From Paraburkholderia lacunae (GTDB taxonomy: Bacteria > Pseudomonadota > Gammaproteobacteria > Burkholderiales > Burkholderiaceae): a stretch of 64,000 nt of DNA. Of the stretch, positions 8,785 through 16,896 are shown piece by piece (the first letter of the stretch is position 1; each line of letters begins with the position of its first letter). The position numbers and the translations under genes were made by a program. The stretch covers positions 121,083 to 185,082 of the forward strand of contig NZ_QHKS01000017.1 of NCBI RefSeq assembly GCF_003353175.1, read 5' to 3'. The notes beneath the pieces are model-generated. The model was not told the DNA's origin and ran no database searches. It saw nothing but the letters and a program-made list of their open reading frames with translations.

Positions 8785-9705
8785 TTACTGTGCAGCGGTG
8801 CTGTTCGCGCCCGACGTCAAGCCGGCCTCGCGAACTTTCGCAATCGCGGCGGAGGCCGCTGCACGGTCGGCGAACGGGCCGGCGCGCAATAGCGTGCGGG
8901 TCGTGCCGTCTGCCTGCTTCCGACGTTCGGTATATGCGGGCACTCCCGCCGCCTTCAACTTGGTGGCCCAATTTCGCGCAGCGGCATCGTCCGGAAACAC
9001 GCCGAGTTGCACAGCGAAGCGGCTGCCCGGCGGCGACGCTGGCGTGCCGGAATCGGCGTCCGCACTCGCGGCGTTGCTGGTGGTGCTGTCTTCGCTCGGA
9101 GCCGGAACGTTCGCGGCGCTATGCGTAGTCTGCGGTTTCGCTGGTTTGGCTGGTGTCGGGGCCACAGCCACGGGCGCGGTATTGGCTGCGACGGCCGGCA
9201 CTTGTGGTTTCGCCGCAGGCTTGGCTGCCGGCGCTGCGCTCACGGCTGCGCTCTGCTGCTTGGCGGAATCGGACTGACCTTGCGCAGCTGTCGTTGCCGG
9301 TGCCGCCGGCGTAAGGCCGGAAGCGGCGAGAGCCGCGTCGGGCGCCGGATTGTCAGGTGCTACGCCGGCCTGCGTGTCTTCGTCGACCTTGTGGGCCTTC
9401 GGCGCGGGGCGGCTCGGGATGTCGATGGAGATGTCGTCGGTGACGGGCTTGGGATGCGAGTCGAGCACCATGGGCAGGACGACTACCGCTGCCACGACCA
9501 GCGCGATCGCGCCGACAAGCCGGCGCCGCGCACGCTGCTTTTCAGGCAACGTAGGGTCGAGCAGCATCGCATCGGCGTCCACGGCGCGCTCCGTGCGGCG
9601 GGTTCGCCGCTCCACGCGTTCGCCACGGGCGGCACGAGTGGAACTGGTGTTTGCGCCACGCCGACCGGGCGTGTCGTCTTTCTTGCCGAACGAGAAAATT
9701 CCCAT
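8785..9705 (-). CDS. SPOR-domain membrane protein (DedD-like)
   Basis: A bitopic inner-membrane protein: a short basic cytoplasmic N-terminus, one transmembrane helix (about residues 66-84, LVGAIALVVAAVVVLPMVL), a long Ala/Pro-rich periplasmic linker, and a C-terminal SPOR domain (RFAVQLGVFPDDAAARNW…LLRAGPFADRAAA). SPOR domains bind denuded septal peptidoglycan, so a role in cell division like DedD is expected. The folC-dedD-cvpA-purF order is shared with E. coli, which supports the DedD equivalence. Confidence 0.88.
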   Translation of the reverse strand: MGIFSFGKKDDTPGRRGANTSSTRAARGERVERRTRRTERAVDADAMLLDPTLPEKQRARRRLVGAIALVVAAVVVLPMVLDSHPKPVTDDISIDIPSRPAPKAHKVDEDTQAGVAPDNPAPDAALAASGLTPAAPATTAAQGQSDSAKQQSAAVSAAPAAKPAAKPQVPAVAANTAPVAVAPTPAKPAKPQTTHSAANVPAPSEDSTTSNAASADADSGTPASPPGSRFAVQLGVFPDDAAARNWATKLKAAGVPAYTERRKQADGTTRTLLRAGPFADRAAASAAIAKVREAGLTSGANSTAAQ

Positions 9706-9734
9706 GAATCGCTTGGTTCGAGGCTGGCGCCCGT

Positions 9735-11045
9735 TCAGTGTTGCTGCGATTTACGGTAGGCCATGACGCCTGCTACCGTATAGAAACTGCCGAAAACCAC
9801 GATTCTATCATTCTCCGACGCTCGTTTTAGGGCGTCTTGAAAAGCTTCGGCCGGCGTTGCGTAGCGCATCACGCTGCTATCGGCGCCATCGCTCACGCCC
9901 TGCTCGCGCAACGCGGCTTCGAGCTCTTCAGCGGAAGCGGCACGCGGAGTCGGCAAATCGGTCACGCACCAGTGGTCGATTTCGCCTTTCAGATGCGCCA
10001 GTACGCCGGCAATGTCCTTGTCGCGCATCGCGCCGAACACCGCATACGTGTACGGGAAAAAGCCCATATTGCCGAGGTTTTGCGTGAGCACCGCCGCTGC
10101 GTGCGGATTGTGGCCGACATCGAGCACAATGGCCGGCTTGCCGGGCAGAACCTGAAAACGTCCCGGCAATTCGACATTGGCAAGGCCGAGCCGAATGTCT
10201 TGCGCCGAGACCGGCAAACGGTCGCGCAGCGCTTCAAGCGCGGCAAGCGCCGCCGACGTGTTGATCAACTGGTTCGCACCACGCAGCGCCGGATAGGCGA
10301 GCGCCGAACGGCGCATTGTCGGGCCCACGTAGCTCCATTGCTGGCGCTCGCTGCCCGCCTGCCCTTCGTAGCGGAAATCGCGTCCGAACAGCCACAGTTC
10401 GGCGCCGATCTGTTCGGCGTGATCGATCAGCGTTTGCGGCGGCACCGGGTCGGCGCAGATCGCCGGCTTGCCCGCACGGAAAATGCCAGCCTTTTCGAAG
10501 GCGATTTTTTCGCGCGTGTCGCCAAGGTAATCCGTGTGATCGATATCGATGCTGGTAATGATCGCGCAGTCCGTGTCGAGGATATTGACTGCGTCCAGCC
10601 GGCCGCCCAGACCCACCTCGAAAATTACCGCATCCAGTCCGCGCGAAGCGAACAGGCTCATGATCGCCAGCGTCGTGAATTCGAAGTACGTTAGCGTAAC
10701 CGGTTCGGCGAGGCTCAGGCGCGCAGCTTCCACCGCTTCGAAATGCGGGAGCAGATCGGCGTCGCTCGCCATTGCGCCATTCACGCGCGCCCGCTCGTTG
10801 AACGACAACAGATGCGGCGACGTGTGGCAGCCGACCGTAAAGCCGGCGCGCAGCAAAATCGATTCGAGGATCGCGCAGGTGGAACCCTTGCCGTTCGTGC
10901 CGCCGACCGTGATGATCGGGCACGCAAACGACAACTGCATCGCGTCGCGTACCTTGGAGATGCGATCCAAACCCATGTCGATGCCGACCGGATGCGCGGA
11001 TTCGAGGTGCGTGAGCCACGCGTCGAGGGTAGAGAATGTGGTCAT
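9735..11045 (-). CDS. folC: Bifunctional dihydrofolate synthase / folylpolyglutamate synthase
   Basis: Adds glutamate to dihydropteroate and then to folates (cytoplasm, ATP dependent). It belongs to the Mur ligase fold. The ATP-binding loop VGGTNGKGSTCAILES lies near residue 44. The second signature is TSIDIDHTDYLGDTREKIAFEKAGI, and the substrate-side motif is VLDVGHNPHAA in the C-terminal domain. Its 436 aa fit FolC. It precedes the SPOR-domain gene by 29 nt. The 352-bp gap upstream, before accD, could carry its own promoter. Confidence 0.95.
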   Translation of the reverse strand: MTTFSTLDAWLTHLESAHPVGIDMGLDRISKVRDAMQLSFACPIITVGGTNGKGSTCAILESILLRAGFTVGCHTSPHLLSFNERARVNGAMASDADLLPHFEAVEAARLSLAEPVTLTYFEFTTLAIMSLFASRGLDAVIFEVGLGGRLDAVNILDTDCAIITSIDIDHTDYLGDTREKIAFEKAGIFRAGKPAICADPVPPQTLIDHAEQIGAELWLFGRDFRYEGQAGSERQQWSYVGPTMRRSALAYPALRGANQLINTSAALAALEALRDRLPVSAQDIRLGLANVELPGRFQVLPGKPAIVLDVGHNPHAAAVLTQNLGNMGFFPYTYAVFGAMRDKDIAGVLAHLKGEIDHWCVTDLPTPRAASAEELEAALREQGVSDGADSSVMRYATPAEAFQDALKRASENDRIVVFGSFYTVAGVMAYRKSQQH

Positions 11046-11397
11046 CGGGTGAATCGCGAATGAATTGCGAGTGGATCGGTTAGGCAGTGTGGCGAATATG
11101 CGCGGGGCCGCCGATTCGGTGCGCTGCTGCGACGACGCTGTCGGGGTCCGCCGCGGACTTTATGCGCGAAAACTGGGCCGGGCAGCGCTGCGTCACGAGA
11201 CCGTGATTATCCCGGAAATGACAGCGCGCCGCATGGTGACTCTCGCGGCGCGCTATTTTTTGCTGCTTGTCTTACTGCCGCAGCGCTTCGGGAGCGCGGC
11301 GCTGATTAATGCCCGAACAGATTGATGCCGCTGCTTATTGCCACTCGACGGTGGTCACTCAACGGCAGCTCACGCACCCACGGCTTACGTGACGGCC
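11046..11397. other. Intergenic gap accD-folC with a GC-rich hairpin
   Basis: No convincing gene. The one clear element is a 10-bp inverted repeat (AGCGCGCCGC 11223-11232 / GCGGCGCGCT 11245-11254) followed on the plus strand by TATTTTTTG. It looks like an intrinsic terminator reading rightward, although no rightward gene is recognisable here. For leftward transcripts it is a hairpin without a U-tract. Confidence 0.45.
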
Positions 11398-12270
11398 TTA
11401 CGCGACGGCGTCAGCCGGCTGGCGGCTCAGCAGCGCCATCAATTGCGCGAGTTCTTCGCGCAGCTTGCGGCGGTCGACGATCATGTCGATCGCGCCCTTC
11501 GTCAGCAGGAACTCGGCGCGCTGGAAGCCTTCCGGCAGTTTTTCGCGCACGGTTTGTTCGATCACGCGCGGACCGGCAAAGCCGATCAGCGCCTTCGGCT
11601 CCGCGATCACCACGTCGCCGAGGAAGGCGAAACTCGCTGACACGCCGCCCATGGTCGGGTCAGTCAGCACGGAGATGAACGGCAGCCTGGCTTCGGCCAG
11701 TTTAGTCAGCATGGCCGTGGTCTTGGCCATTTGCATCAGCGACAGCAAGCTTTCCTGCATCCGCGCGCCGCCCGAAGCGGTGAAGCAGATGAACGGCACT
11801 TGCTGTTCCAGCGCGTTCTGCGCGCCGCGCACGAAACGCTCGCCGACCACCGAACCCATCGAGCCGCCCATGAACGAGAACTCGAAGCACGCGACCACCA
11901 CCGGCAGCGTATGGATTGCACCGCCCATCACGACCATTGCGTCGGTTTCGTCGGTGTCGTCCATCGCCTCTTTCAGGCGATCCGGGTACTTGCGGCTGTC
12001 TTTGAACTTAAGCGCGTCGACGGGCACAATTTCCTGGCCGATTTCATAGCGGCCTTCAGGATCGAGCAGGCCGTCGAGCCGTTCACGCGCGCCGATGCGC
12101 ATATGATGGTCGCATTTCGGGCAAACATGCAGATTGGCCTCGACGTCATTGCGATACAGCACCGCTTCGCACGACGGGCACTTGATCCACAAGCCTTCTG
12201 GAATCCCCTTGCGGCTCTTCGGGTCGGTTTGCTTGATTTTCGGCGGCAGCAGCTTATCGAGCCAGCTCAT
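11398..12270 (-). CDS. accD: Acetyl-CoA carboxylase carboxyltransferase subunit beta
   Basis: Beta subunit of the carboxyltransferase that moves CO2 from biotin carboxyl carrier protein to acetyl-CoA, giving malonyl-CoA for fatty acid synthesis. An N-terminal four-Cys zinc ribbon (CPSCEAVLY…HVCPKCDHHM) is followed by the crotonase-fold carboxyltransferase domain (ASGGARMQESLLSLMQMAKT; GFAGPRVIEQT). I took the start at 12270 (MSWLDKLLPP, GAAGGA site upstream), giving 290 aa. A longer frame to 12303 adds an unconserved peptide. It sits between trpA and folC. Confidence 0.96.
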   Translation of the reverse strand: MSWLDKLLPPKIKQTDPKSRKGIPEGLWIKCPSCEAVLYRNDVEANLHVCPKCDHHMRIGARERLDGLLDPEGRYEIGQEIVPVDALKFKDSRKYPDRLKEAMDDTDETDAMVVMGGAIHTLPVVVACFEFSFMGGSMGSVVGERFVRGAQNALEQQVPFICFTASGGARMQESLLSLMQMAKTTAMLTKLAEARLPFISVLTDPTMGGVSASFAFLGDVVIAEPKALIGFAGPRVIEQTVREKLPEGFQRAEFLLTKGAIDMIVDRRKLREELAQLMALLSRQPADAVA

Positions 12271-12351
12271 ATTGAATCCTTCTCGGGGTCTACGGTTGCG
12301 CAAACGGCGGGACGAACCCGCCGTTCACACTACTGACGACAAAAATAACTG

Positions 12352-13164
12352 TTATCGGGCAGTCGCGACGCTGTCGAGCGCCTCGCGCACTTCGGCGACG
12401 AAACGCGTGAGCGTTTCGGCAGCGGTGTCGGGTGCGGCTTGTTCGAGCAATTGCACGATACGGCTGCCGATCACGACGGCATCGGACACTTCGGCCACCG
12501 CACGCGCCGTTTGCGCGTCACGGATGCCGAAACCGACACCCACCGGCAGGGGGACGCGCGACTTGATGCCCGGGATTTTACCCGCGATGCTGGAAACGTC
12601 CAGATTTGCCGCTCCGGTCACCCCTTTGAGCGACACATAATAGACGTAGCCGCTGGCGATCTTGCCGACTTCCGCGATGCGCTCATCGGTGGAGGTGGGC
12701 GCAAGCAAAAATATCGGATCGATGTCTGCAGATCGCATCTGTTCGGCGAAGTTTGCGCATTCTTCCGGCGGATAATCGACCACCAGCACGCCATCTACGC
12801 CCGCTTCCTTCGCGGCCTTGGCAAACGCTTCGGTGCCCATCCGTTCAATCGGATTGGCGTAACCCATCAGCACGACCGGGGTTTTGTCGTCGGTTTCGCG
12901 GAAGCGCTTCACGTCGGCGATGACGTGGCGCAGCGACACCCCCTGCGCCAACGCGCGCTCCGACGATTGTTGAATTACCGGACCATCAGCCATCGGGTCG
13001 GAAAACGGCACGCCAAGTTCGATCACGTCTGCGCCGCCGGCAGCGAGCGCGTGCATGAATTCGACCGTGCGCGCCGGATCGGGATCGCCGGCCGTCATGA
13101 ACGGGATCAGGCCTTTCTTACCCTGCGCGGACAGCGCGTCGAATGTGTTCTTGATACGGGACAT
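12352..13164 (-). CDS. trpA: Tryptophan synthase alpha chain
   Basis: Cleaves indole-3-glycerol phosphate to indole and glyceraldehyde-3-phosphate; indole is channelled to TrpB. The 270-aa TIM barrel shows the catalytic acids in DVIELGVPFSDPMADGPVIQ and DGVLVVDYPPEE, and the phosphate loop near LPVGVGFGI. It lies 35 nt downstream of the DNA methyltransferase gene that separates it from trpB, so all three are probably one transcript. Confidence 0.96.
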   Translation of the reverse strand: MSRIKNTFDALSAQGKKGLIPFMTAGDPDPARTVEFMHALAAGGADVIELGVPFSDPMADGPVIQQSSERALAQGVSLRHVIADVKRFRETDDKTPVVLMGYANPIERMGTEAFAKAAKEAGVDGVLVVDYPPEECANFAEQMRSADIDPIFLLAPTSTDERIAEVGKIASGYVYYVSLKGVTGAANLDVSSIAGKIPGIKSRVPLPVGVGFGIRDAQTARAVAEVSDAVVIGSRIVQLLEQAAPDTAAETLTRFVAEVREALDSVATAR

Positions 13165-13199
13165 GGAATATTCTCGGATTTAGGCTACTGCGCGCTCGC

Positions 13200-14108
13200 T
13201 TATTGCGCCTCGGTTTGCCGTTCGGTTTCGGCTGCATGCGGCCGGGGAGCAGCGGGAGTTGCCGCGGCCGCGCTCACGCGTTCGCGCGCTATCGCGCAGT
13301 AACTTTCATTGATCTCATAGCCGACGAATTCGCGTTGCTGACGCGCGCAAGCGACTGCAGTGGTGCCGCTGCCCATGAAGGGGTCGAGCACGCGCCCGCC
13401 CTTCGGACAACTTGCCAGCACCATGCGCTCGACAATTTCCAGAGGCTTCTGGGTCGGATGATCGACGCGTTCGGCGTGTTGCCGATGCAGCCGGGACACC
13501 GACCAGACATCCTTGGGATTATAGCCAAGCTCCAACCACTTGCTGCCCTCGAACAACTTACGCGAACGCGCCTTCTTCGTCACGGCATCGTACGGGATGC
13601 GGACGGGATCGAGATCGAAGTAGTAATCCTTCGATACCGCGAAAAAACCGATGTTGTCGTGCACCGACGTGAACCGGCGCGTCGTTCCGCCCATGCTCGG
13701 CACCCGCCGGTCCCAGATGATCTCGTTGACCATCGTGAGCTTTGTCTTCAGGAAACAGAAGATTTCCGGCGCGTACTGCCACGTGCAGAAGATATACAGC
13801 GAACCCGACGGCTTGAGCTTCGGAATGGCCAGCTCGAGCCAACCCCGCGTCCAGGCGAGAAAATCGTCGCCTGAACGCATGTCGGAGTCGTTTCCGTAAT
13901 CCTTGCCGAGTCCGTAAGGCGGATCGCACAGGATCAAGTCGATCGACCCGTCGGGGATGTTCGCTACATCGGTCAGAAAATCGCGGTTCAACAGCTGGAT
14001 GCCGGCAGGCACCTGCGGCAACAAGGATGCAGGCGCCGCGGCCGCCATTGCACCGGCAGCCGGGTTGGCTTCAACCGCAGGCTGAGGCTCGTCGAACTCG
14101 TCGCGCAT
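13200..14108 (-). CDS. Orphan beta-class DNA methyltransferase inside the trp operon
   Basis: An amino-methyltransferase (N6-adenine or N4-cytosine) of permuted beta class: catalytic motif DPPY at residues 62-65 precedes the AdoMet motif DPFMGSGTT (about 242-250). FYI-like cofactor and target-recognition segments lie between them (e.g. HDNIGFFAVSKDYYFDLDPVR). The C-terminal tail is Ala/Pro rich. No restriction endonuclease gene is beside it. It is 11 nt after trpB and 35 nt before trpA, so its expression should follow the trp genes. From memory, homologues at this locus occur across Burkholderiaceae and have been tied to GTWWAC adenine methylation; that specificity is an inference here. Confidence 0.9.
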   Translation of the reverse strand: MRDEFDEPQPAVEANPAAGAMAAAAPASLLPQVPAGIQLLNRDFLTDVANIPDGSIDLILCDPPYGLGKDYGNDSDMRSGDDFLAWTRGWLELAIPKLKPSGSLYIFCTWQYAPEIFCFLKTKLTMVNEIIWDRRVPSMGGTTRRFTSVHDNIGFFAVSKDYYFDLDPVRIPYDAVTKKARSRKLFEGSKWLELGYNPKDVWSVSRLHRQHAERVDHPTQKPLEIVERMVLASCPKGGRVLDPFMGSGTTAVACARQQREFVGYEINESYCAIARERVSAAAATPAAPRPHAAETERQTEAQ

Positions 14109-14119
14109 CGTCGCGGCGC

Positions 14120-15313
14120 TCAGAACTGGATACCCGATCGCTCAGCGACCGTGTGCATGTCCTTGTCGCCGCGGCCCGACAGATTGACCAGAAGGTATTT
14201 ATCCTTCGGCAACGTGGGCGCGAGTTTCGCGGCATAGGCCAGCGCATGGCTGGATTCCAATGCCGGAATGATGCCTTCGATGCGGCAGCAGTCGTGGAAG
14301 GCTTTGAGCGCTTCTTCGTCGGTGATGCCGACATATTGCGCGCGCTTGCTGTCTTTTAGCCACGCATGCTCAGGGCCCACGCCCGGGTAGTCGAGGCCTG
14401 CCGACACCGAATGAGTCTCGATGATCTGGCCGTTCTCGTCTTGCAGGAGATAAGTCCGGTTGCCGTGCAGCACGCCCGGGCTGCCGCCGATCAGCGACGC
14501 CGCATGGCGGCCCGATTCGATGCCGTCACCTGCCGCTTCGACGCCGATCAACTGCACCGAAGCGTCGTCAATGTACGGGTAAAAGATACCCATTGCGTTC
14601 GAACCGCCGCCAACGCACGCGATCACGGCATCTGGCTGGCGGCCGACCAGTTCCGGCATCTGCACCTTGCATTCGTCGCCGATCACACGCTGGAAATCGC
14701 GCACCATCATCGGATAAGGATGCGGCCCTGCCACCGTGCCGATGATGTAGAAAGTATTTTCGACGTTCGTGACCCAGTCGCGCATTGCTTCGTTGAGCGC
14801 GTCCTTCAGCGTGCGCGAGCCGGATTCGACCGGCACGACGGTCGCGCCGAGCAGCTTCATCCGGTACACGTTGGCAGCCTGACGACGGACGTCTTCGGCG
14901 CCCATGTAGACGACGCACTCCATGCCGAAGCGCGCCGCGATGGTCGCGGTCGCGACACCGTGCTGCCCCGCACCGGTTTCGGCGATCACACGCGGTTTGC
15001 CCATACGCTTGGCGAGCAGCGCCTGGCCAATCACGTTATTGACTTTATGAGCGCCGGTGTGATTCAGGTCTTCGCGCTTCAGGAAAACCTGCGCGCCGCC
15101 GAGCAGTTCGCTCCAGCGTTGTGCGTGATAAATCGGCGACGGACGGCCGACGAAATACTTCAGCTCGCGCTCGTATTCCGCGACGAATTCAGGGTCTTTT
15201 TTGTATTTCTCGTACGCAGCGCGCAACTCGTCGAGCGCGTGAATCAGCGTTTCAGCGACGAACACGCCGCCATATTGGCCGAAATGGCCTCTTTCATCAG
15301 GCAAGTTATACAT
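14120..15313 (-). CDS. trpB: Tryptophan synthase beta chain
   Basis: Condenses indole with serine using PLP. The PLP lysine is K90 in NHTGAHKVNN. The glycine-rich cofactor loop is CVGGGSNAMG, and E.GAGQHGVATAT is the TrpB1 signature. I chose ATG 15313 (397 aa, 10 nt after a GAAG site) over an in-frame GTG at 15322. It begins 60 nt after trpF and ends 11 nt before the methyltransferase gene. Confidence 0.97.
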   Translation of the reverse strand: MYNLPDERGHFGQYGGVFVAETLIHALDELRAAYEKYKKDPEFVAEYERELKYFVGRPSPIYHAQRWSELLGGAQVFLKREDLNHTGAHKVNNVIGQALLAKRMGKPRVIAETGAGQHGVATATIAARFGMECVVYMGAEDVRRQAANVYRMKLLGATVVPVESGSRTLKDALNEAMRDWVTNVENTFYIIGTVAGPHPYPMMVRDFQRVIGDECKVQMPELVGRQPDAVIACVGGGSNAMGIFYPYIDDASVQLIGVEAAGDGIESGRHAASLIGGSPGVLHGNRTYLLQDENGQIIETHSVSAGLDYPGVGPEHAWLKDSKRAQYVGITDEEALKAFHDCCRIEGIIPALESSHALAYAAKLAPTLPKDKYLLVNLSGRGDKDMHTVAERSGIQF

Positions 15314-15373
15314 AACGATCACTCTTCTCAGTGTGGCGCGCGGCGTTCATGCGAGAAAACCGCGCCGCCAGAA

Positions 15374-16087
15374 TCATTCGGCGTCCGCTGCGCGCACTGC
15401 GCGTACAAACGCCGCCATCCGGGCGTGATCCTTCACGCCCTTGGCACCCGACACTTCGATGCCGCTCGAGACATCGACCGCGTACGGGCGCACGCGATGG
15501 ATCGCGTCACTGACGTTTTGCGCGTTCAACCCACCACTCAAAACGGCCCGACGCGCGAGCTCTGCTGGAATAAGTGACCAATCGAAAACCTTCCCGCCAC
15601 CGCCATAGCCTTCGACATGGGTGTCGAACAGGAGGCCGCTGGCTGCTGAATAGTTAAGCGCTGATTTTACCAAATCAGCGGGCTGAGTATCCGCCGCGAT
15701 GCGTAGCGCGCGCAACCAAGGCAAACCCGCAAGGCTGGCGAGCAATTCGCACTGGTCCGCGGTCTCGTCGCCGTGGAACTGCAGCAGCGTAAGCCCGACA
15801 TTGCTTGCAACTTCGCGGATCCAGTCCGGCGTCGCGTTGACGAACAAACCGACTACCGATACGAACGGCGGCACGTCGTGCACCAGCTCGACCGCCTGCG
15901 CCACGCTGACGGAGCGCGGGCTGGGCGGATAGAACACGAGGCCGATCGCGTCGGCGCCGAGATCGATCGCGTGCGCTACGTCTTCAGGCTTCGACAGGCC
16001 GCAAAGCTTGATGCGCGTACGGCGCGGCGCGGCTTGCTGCTGCGCGTTGGAATGGGCTTCGGCCGCCAGTTTCTCGGTTGATTTCAT
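15374..16087 (-). CDS. trpF: Phosphoribosylanthranilate isomerase
   Basis: Amadori rearrangement step of tryptophan synthesis. The TIM barrel begins with TRIKLCGLSKPEDV (catalytic Cys in KLCG). The general acid Asp is in LLFDTHVEGYGG, and the phosphate loop is VLSGGLNAQNV…AVDVSSGIE. Start 16087 overlaps the truA stop as ATGA, so translation is probably coupled. The longer frame to 16120 is less likely. Residues before TRIKLCG form a short unconserved Gln/Ala-rich leader. Confidence 0.94.
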   Translation of the reverse strand: MKSTEKLAAEAHSNAQQQAAPRRTRIKLCGLSKPEDVAHAIDLGADAIGLVFYPPSPRSVSVAQAVELVHDVPPFVSVVGLFVNATPDWIREVASNVGLTLLQFHGDETADQCELLASLAGLPWLRALRIAADTQPADLVKSALNYSAASGLLFDTHVEGYGGGGKVFDWSLIPAELARRAVLSGGLNAQNVSDAIHRVRPYAVDVSSGIEVSGAKGVKDHARMAAFVRAVRAADAE

Positions 16088-16896
16088 GATTGCGCTTGCT
16101 CGGTCCATACGGTATTCCACGGCACGCTGCCGGTCTTCGGCGCGGGCACGGCGAATTGCTCAGGATAGCCCACCTGCGCGAGGTACAGGCCGTCCGGCAT
16201 GAAAGTCGGCGCGGCGCATTCACGATTGCGGCTGGCGAGGACCTCGGCCATCCATTCGGCCGGATGCCGGCCGCGGCCTATGGACACGAGACAGCCCATC
16301 AGGTTGCGCACCATATGATGCAGGAACGCATTCGCCCGAAAGCGCAAATGGATGAAGTCGCCCTGTTGCCGGATATCGATCTGGTACAGATGCTTGACGG
16401 GAGTCTTCGCCTGGCAATCCGACGAACGGAACGACGAAAAGTCGTGCTCGCCGATCAGATAGGCGGCCGCCGTGCGCATCGCGTCGACATCGAGCGGCGT
16501 GTGCACCCAACCGGCGCGCGTGTCCAGCATCGGCGAGCGCACCGGGTTGACGTACAGCACATAGTAGTAGGTTCGTTCGAATGCCGAGAAGCGCGCGTGG
16601 AACTCGTCGGGCATCGGCTTGGCCCATTGCACCGCGATGGTTTTCGGCAGAAACGCGTTGGTGCCGCGAATCCACGAAAAATCCGCGCGATCGAGTTCGG
16701 TATCGAAATGCACGACCTGGCCAAGACCGTGCACGCCCGTATCCGTACGACCCGCGACGACCGTTTGCACCTTCGTCTGCGCGAACTCGCGAAGCGCCCG
16801 TTCGAGCTCGTCCTGCACCGTCTTGCCGTGCGGCTGCGACTGCCAACCGCAGAATGCCGAGCCGTCGTACTGAACCCCTAAAGCGATACGCTTCAC
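16084..16896 (-). CDS. truA: tRNA pseudouridine(38-40) synthase
   Basis: Makes pseudouridine at tRNA positions 38-40. The catalytic Asp lies in VVAGRTDTGVHGLGQVVHFD. Typical N-terminus RIALGVQYDGSAFCGWQ and the RANAFLHHMVRNLMG block are present. The 270 aa match the family. Its ATG overlaps the fimV stop by 4 nt and its stop overlaps trpF by 4 nt, a fimV-truA-trpF coupled trio (the fimV-truA neighbourhood recurs in Pseudomonas and other proteobacteria). Confidence 0.96.
   Translation of the reverse strand: MKRIALGVQYDGSAFCGWQSQPHGKTVQDELERALREFAQTKVQTVVAGRTDTGVHGLGQVVHFDTELDRADFSWIRGTNAFLPKTIAVQWAKPMPDEFHARFSAFERTYYYVLYVNPVRSPMLDTRAGWVHTPLDVDAMRTAAAYLIGEHDFSSFRSSDCQAKTPVKHLYQIDIRQQGDFIHLRFRANAFLHHMVRNLMGCLVSIGRGRHPAEWMAEVLASRNRECAAPTFMPDGLYLAQVGYPEQFAVPAPKTGSVPWNTVWTEQAQS

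Noticed and set aside
11065..11325. 86-codon rightward frame ending near a terminator-like hairpin
   Set aside because: No ribosome site or family feature; the hairpin at 11223-11261 falls inside the frame rather than after it.
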